Made by a program: the position numbers and the translations under genes. Shown piece after piece: positions 61,895 through 64,000 of a DNA stretch of 64,000 nucleotides (position 1 is the stretch's first letter; each line of letters begins with the position of its first letter). The stretch spans positions 3,953,047 through 4,017,046 of the forward strand of contig JAKOON010000032.1 in the NCBI GenBank assembly GCA_022577435.1, read 5' to 3'. The stretch comes from Embiotoca jacksoni. Lineage: Eukaryota > Chordata > Actinopteri > Embiotocidae. Under the pieces are notes generated by a model. That model did not search any database. It had not been told where the DNA came from and saw only the letters and a list, made by a program, of their open reading frames with translations.

Positions 61895-63565
61895 TAGAGG
61901 ACAAACAAAAAAACAACAACACAAAAGCACCAACCTGTTAGGAACGACGACGGACCAGACATAAAGAGAATAAGAGAGAAAGAGAGCTGGAGGTGGATGA
62001 GAAGTAAATTGTTTGGAGTAGTTCTGTCGGCCGAACTGACATCGCTGTTTGCACACTTCCTTTTCAACCATCATCTGTTGTGTTTCACTACTTTCTGTTT
62101 CAGACATGAATGAAAGAATCATGCTGAAAAAGCTTCTTTTCTTACGAAGTATAGTGTTTTAAATTAAATTAACCGTGCAGAGTATGTCATCTAAGCACAT
62201 GTCTGGTTTGAATTTATCTTATTGGCAACGGTGATGGAGCTGTACATTAAGACATCAGGTTACTAGCATAGTGCCTATAACACAAACCAATTTGTAGGTT
62301 ACGGTATATAGTCTGTCAAATTGTATTCAGAATCAATACTAAAGTCTCCTCAATGCTTTTTTGTTTTACAGGAAAAAGCTTGTTCCCTGCTTACGCTTTA
62401 TTGGCTGCAAATGTCTGCGTAACTGCAAAGTACAAAATGTTCCACTATACATGGAATTGAAAGCTTTATTAAATACATATGACACGGCTTGGATTGAGGA
62501 CGGAGGCTGAGGACATATAATAGCTTCAGTTTAACACCTCGTCTCATGCGGGTTTTCATCGCGTTGCACACCAGAACACTTGAGAGAAAACATTTTCCAA
62601 CGGACACCAGTTACTGACACAAGCTCACTCTCACAATTGTTTCTCATTTGATGCCGATTCCCATCAAATTCTGTGCTTCAGATGTCTGTAGATGCTGATT
62701 TTGAATATTTAATCCTGTTAGCGGGGGACGTGTACCAGACAAGTCGTCTTTGTCTCGTAGCTTTTTCTGCATTCAAACCTGTTTGCATGTGATCTGACTG
62801 GACCATATCTTCCAGAGCTACAAGTTTACAGTATCAACACCTCTTTCAGTAATAAATGCCATTCTGCTCGCTCGAGCTCATCGTTTTGTTGCTCCACTCT
62901 TTCGTAATAGCAAGTAAATAGCCTCAGCTTGAGCCTGTAATCTTCTTTTTACCATTTATTTAGCAGTCTTTGTCTGATGTGGTCCATTTTTATGTTCCAC
63001 TGACTTATCGAAGACATTGTAGTATGAGAACATTCCTCAGAGCTGTGTCCCTTTCTGTCTTCAGTATATTTTGGATTTCACGTTTGTTGCTCTTTGTTTG
63101 ATTTCCTGTTTAGAATAATTTTGACCTTTTCCTCGCCGCTTCTCCCTTTGTCTTTTTCCTTATGCTTTTGCTGTGTATCTGTTTCAGTCACTACAGTAAA
63201 ATGTTAAATTGATATCTGCCTTAACACTGAAAGACACTTGCAGCAGTTGTGGTCAATTAAATGTTTGAATTGTTTCAAACTGAAATAAATGACAACGTGA
63301 AGATGCCGTTGCTCCCGTCTGACTTGTTTAATTGCCATTTGAGGGAGGGCTGCCATTTAGTTTCCGTGTTGAAGCCCGCCTAATCAAAAACAGGTTTACA
63401 GTGGAAATAGAAGTGAGGCGCTCTTTCCATAATACTTTGTTGATGACTGGCCTGTTGTACATGAAAGGCTGGATAACATGCTCTGCACTAAATGTGAAAA
63501 AAAACACACCAAAACCAGGACACGTGGAAAAAAACCCTGCTAATTATGTTTTGTAATAAAGTTCC
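61895..63565 (+). other. rab18: rab18 3'UTR with alternative poly(A) signals
   Basis: No coding potential. AATAAA occurs at 62851-62856, 63284-63289 and 63555-63560; the last is followed by GT-rich sequence. Which is used cannot be told from sequence; alternative polyadenylation is likely. Sequence from 63566 to 64000 shows nothing recognisable. Confidence 0.6.
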
Positions 63566-64000
63566 AGTGTCCGATTTCAGGCTTAAATTTGGTGTCGGGA
63601 TGTCCCCGCATCACTAAAACATTTCTCGGAAGATTAACATGTTCTCTATATTTCCAATATTTGAGGTTTTGATGTCGACTGTGTGCCTTCAGAAAATTCC
63701 AGAGATCTTATTTGATATAAAAGTCATATAAAGATAAAGCACATCTATAAATCCATTACAGTACCAAAATACACTCCGTTAGACTCCCGTTCAGCTCATT
63801 GTGTCAACTTCTCTTGTGAAATACAGTCAATACATTATTTTTTTTTTTACCACAAGTCACTAAATCTGCTGCTTCTGATCAGTGTTGTTGTGGTCCTCCT
63901 GAAAAAAAATTACATAATTAATAAGTTATTAGCTGTCACAGAGCAGTAAGTTTAGGGGGTGTCGGCTTTGATTGACAGGCCTGTGGTGCAGTCAGATTTC

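Noticed and set aside
1..64000. CRISPR arrays, operons, bacterial-type defence or toxin systems, tRNA or rRNA genes.
   Set aside because: I looked for spaced direct repeats, bacterial-style gene packing and cloverleaf or rRNA motifs and saw none; the window is ordinary fish nuclear DNA.

Overview
The window is nuclear DNA from a ray-finned (teleost) fish. It holds five intron-rich, vertebrate-type protein genes with GT-AG splice sites, CpG-rich promoters, CA/TG microsatellites and fish-type transposon debris (Tc1, hAT-like, L2-like). Reading exons by splice phase gave five complete reading frames: abi1 (minus, 11 coding exons, 496 aa), acbd5 (plus, 13 exons, 519 aa), yme1l1 (plus, 18 exons, 726 aa), ptchd3 (minus, 4 exons, 835 aa) and rab18 (plus, 7 exons, 205 aa). 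Zebrafish carries a/b duplicates of several of these, so only root symbols are given. The block corresponds to human 10p12.1.

Layout. 1-2199: 3' flank and probable 3'UTR of abi1, containing two diverged repeat copies and a perfect 25-bp inverted repeat. 2200-29306: abi1 coding exons on the minus strand, spread over about 27 kb and including a 15-nt microexon; the introns hold most of the microsatellites and several mobile elements. 29307-31272: divergent abi1/acbd5 promoter interval, with one copy of a 0.32-kb direct repeat whose second copy lies in acbd5 intron 3. 31273-37428: acbd5. 38397-45043: CRE/ETS promoter and yme1l1, with a hAT-like element in intron 1. 45044-50376: yme1l1 3'UTR, L2-like fragments, other repeats, then the ptchd3 3' flank. 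50377-53864: ptchd3. 53865-56741: gene-free spacer ending in the rab18 promoter. 56742-61894: rab18, with a decayed Tc1 element filling most of intron 5. 61895-64000: rab18 3'UTR and flank.

The genes do not form an operon-like system; they are a conserved syntenic neighbourhood. Their products act in different places: actin regulation by the WAVE complex (abi1), peroxisome-ER tethering and very-long-chain acyl-CoA binding (acbd5), inner mitochondrial membrane proteolysis (yme1l1), a Patched-family membrane protein (ptchd3), and ER/lipid-droplet GTPase signalling (rab18). Compared with the human order, the acbd5-yme1l1 pair looks inverted and MASTL and ANKRD26 are absent from this window. I found no previously undescribed biological system. 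The most useful observations are structural: two required GC-AG introns, candidate cassette exons, a four-codon last exon in acbd5, an unusual Rab18 C-terminus, a matching CRE+ETS promoter layout in two genes, and a recent local duplication.
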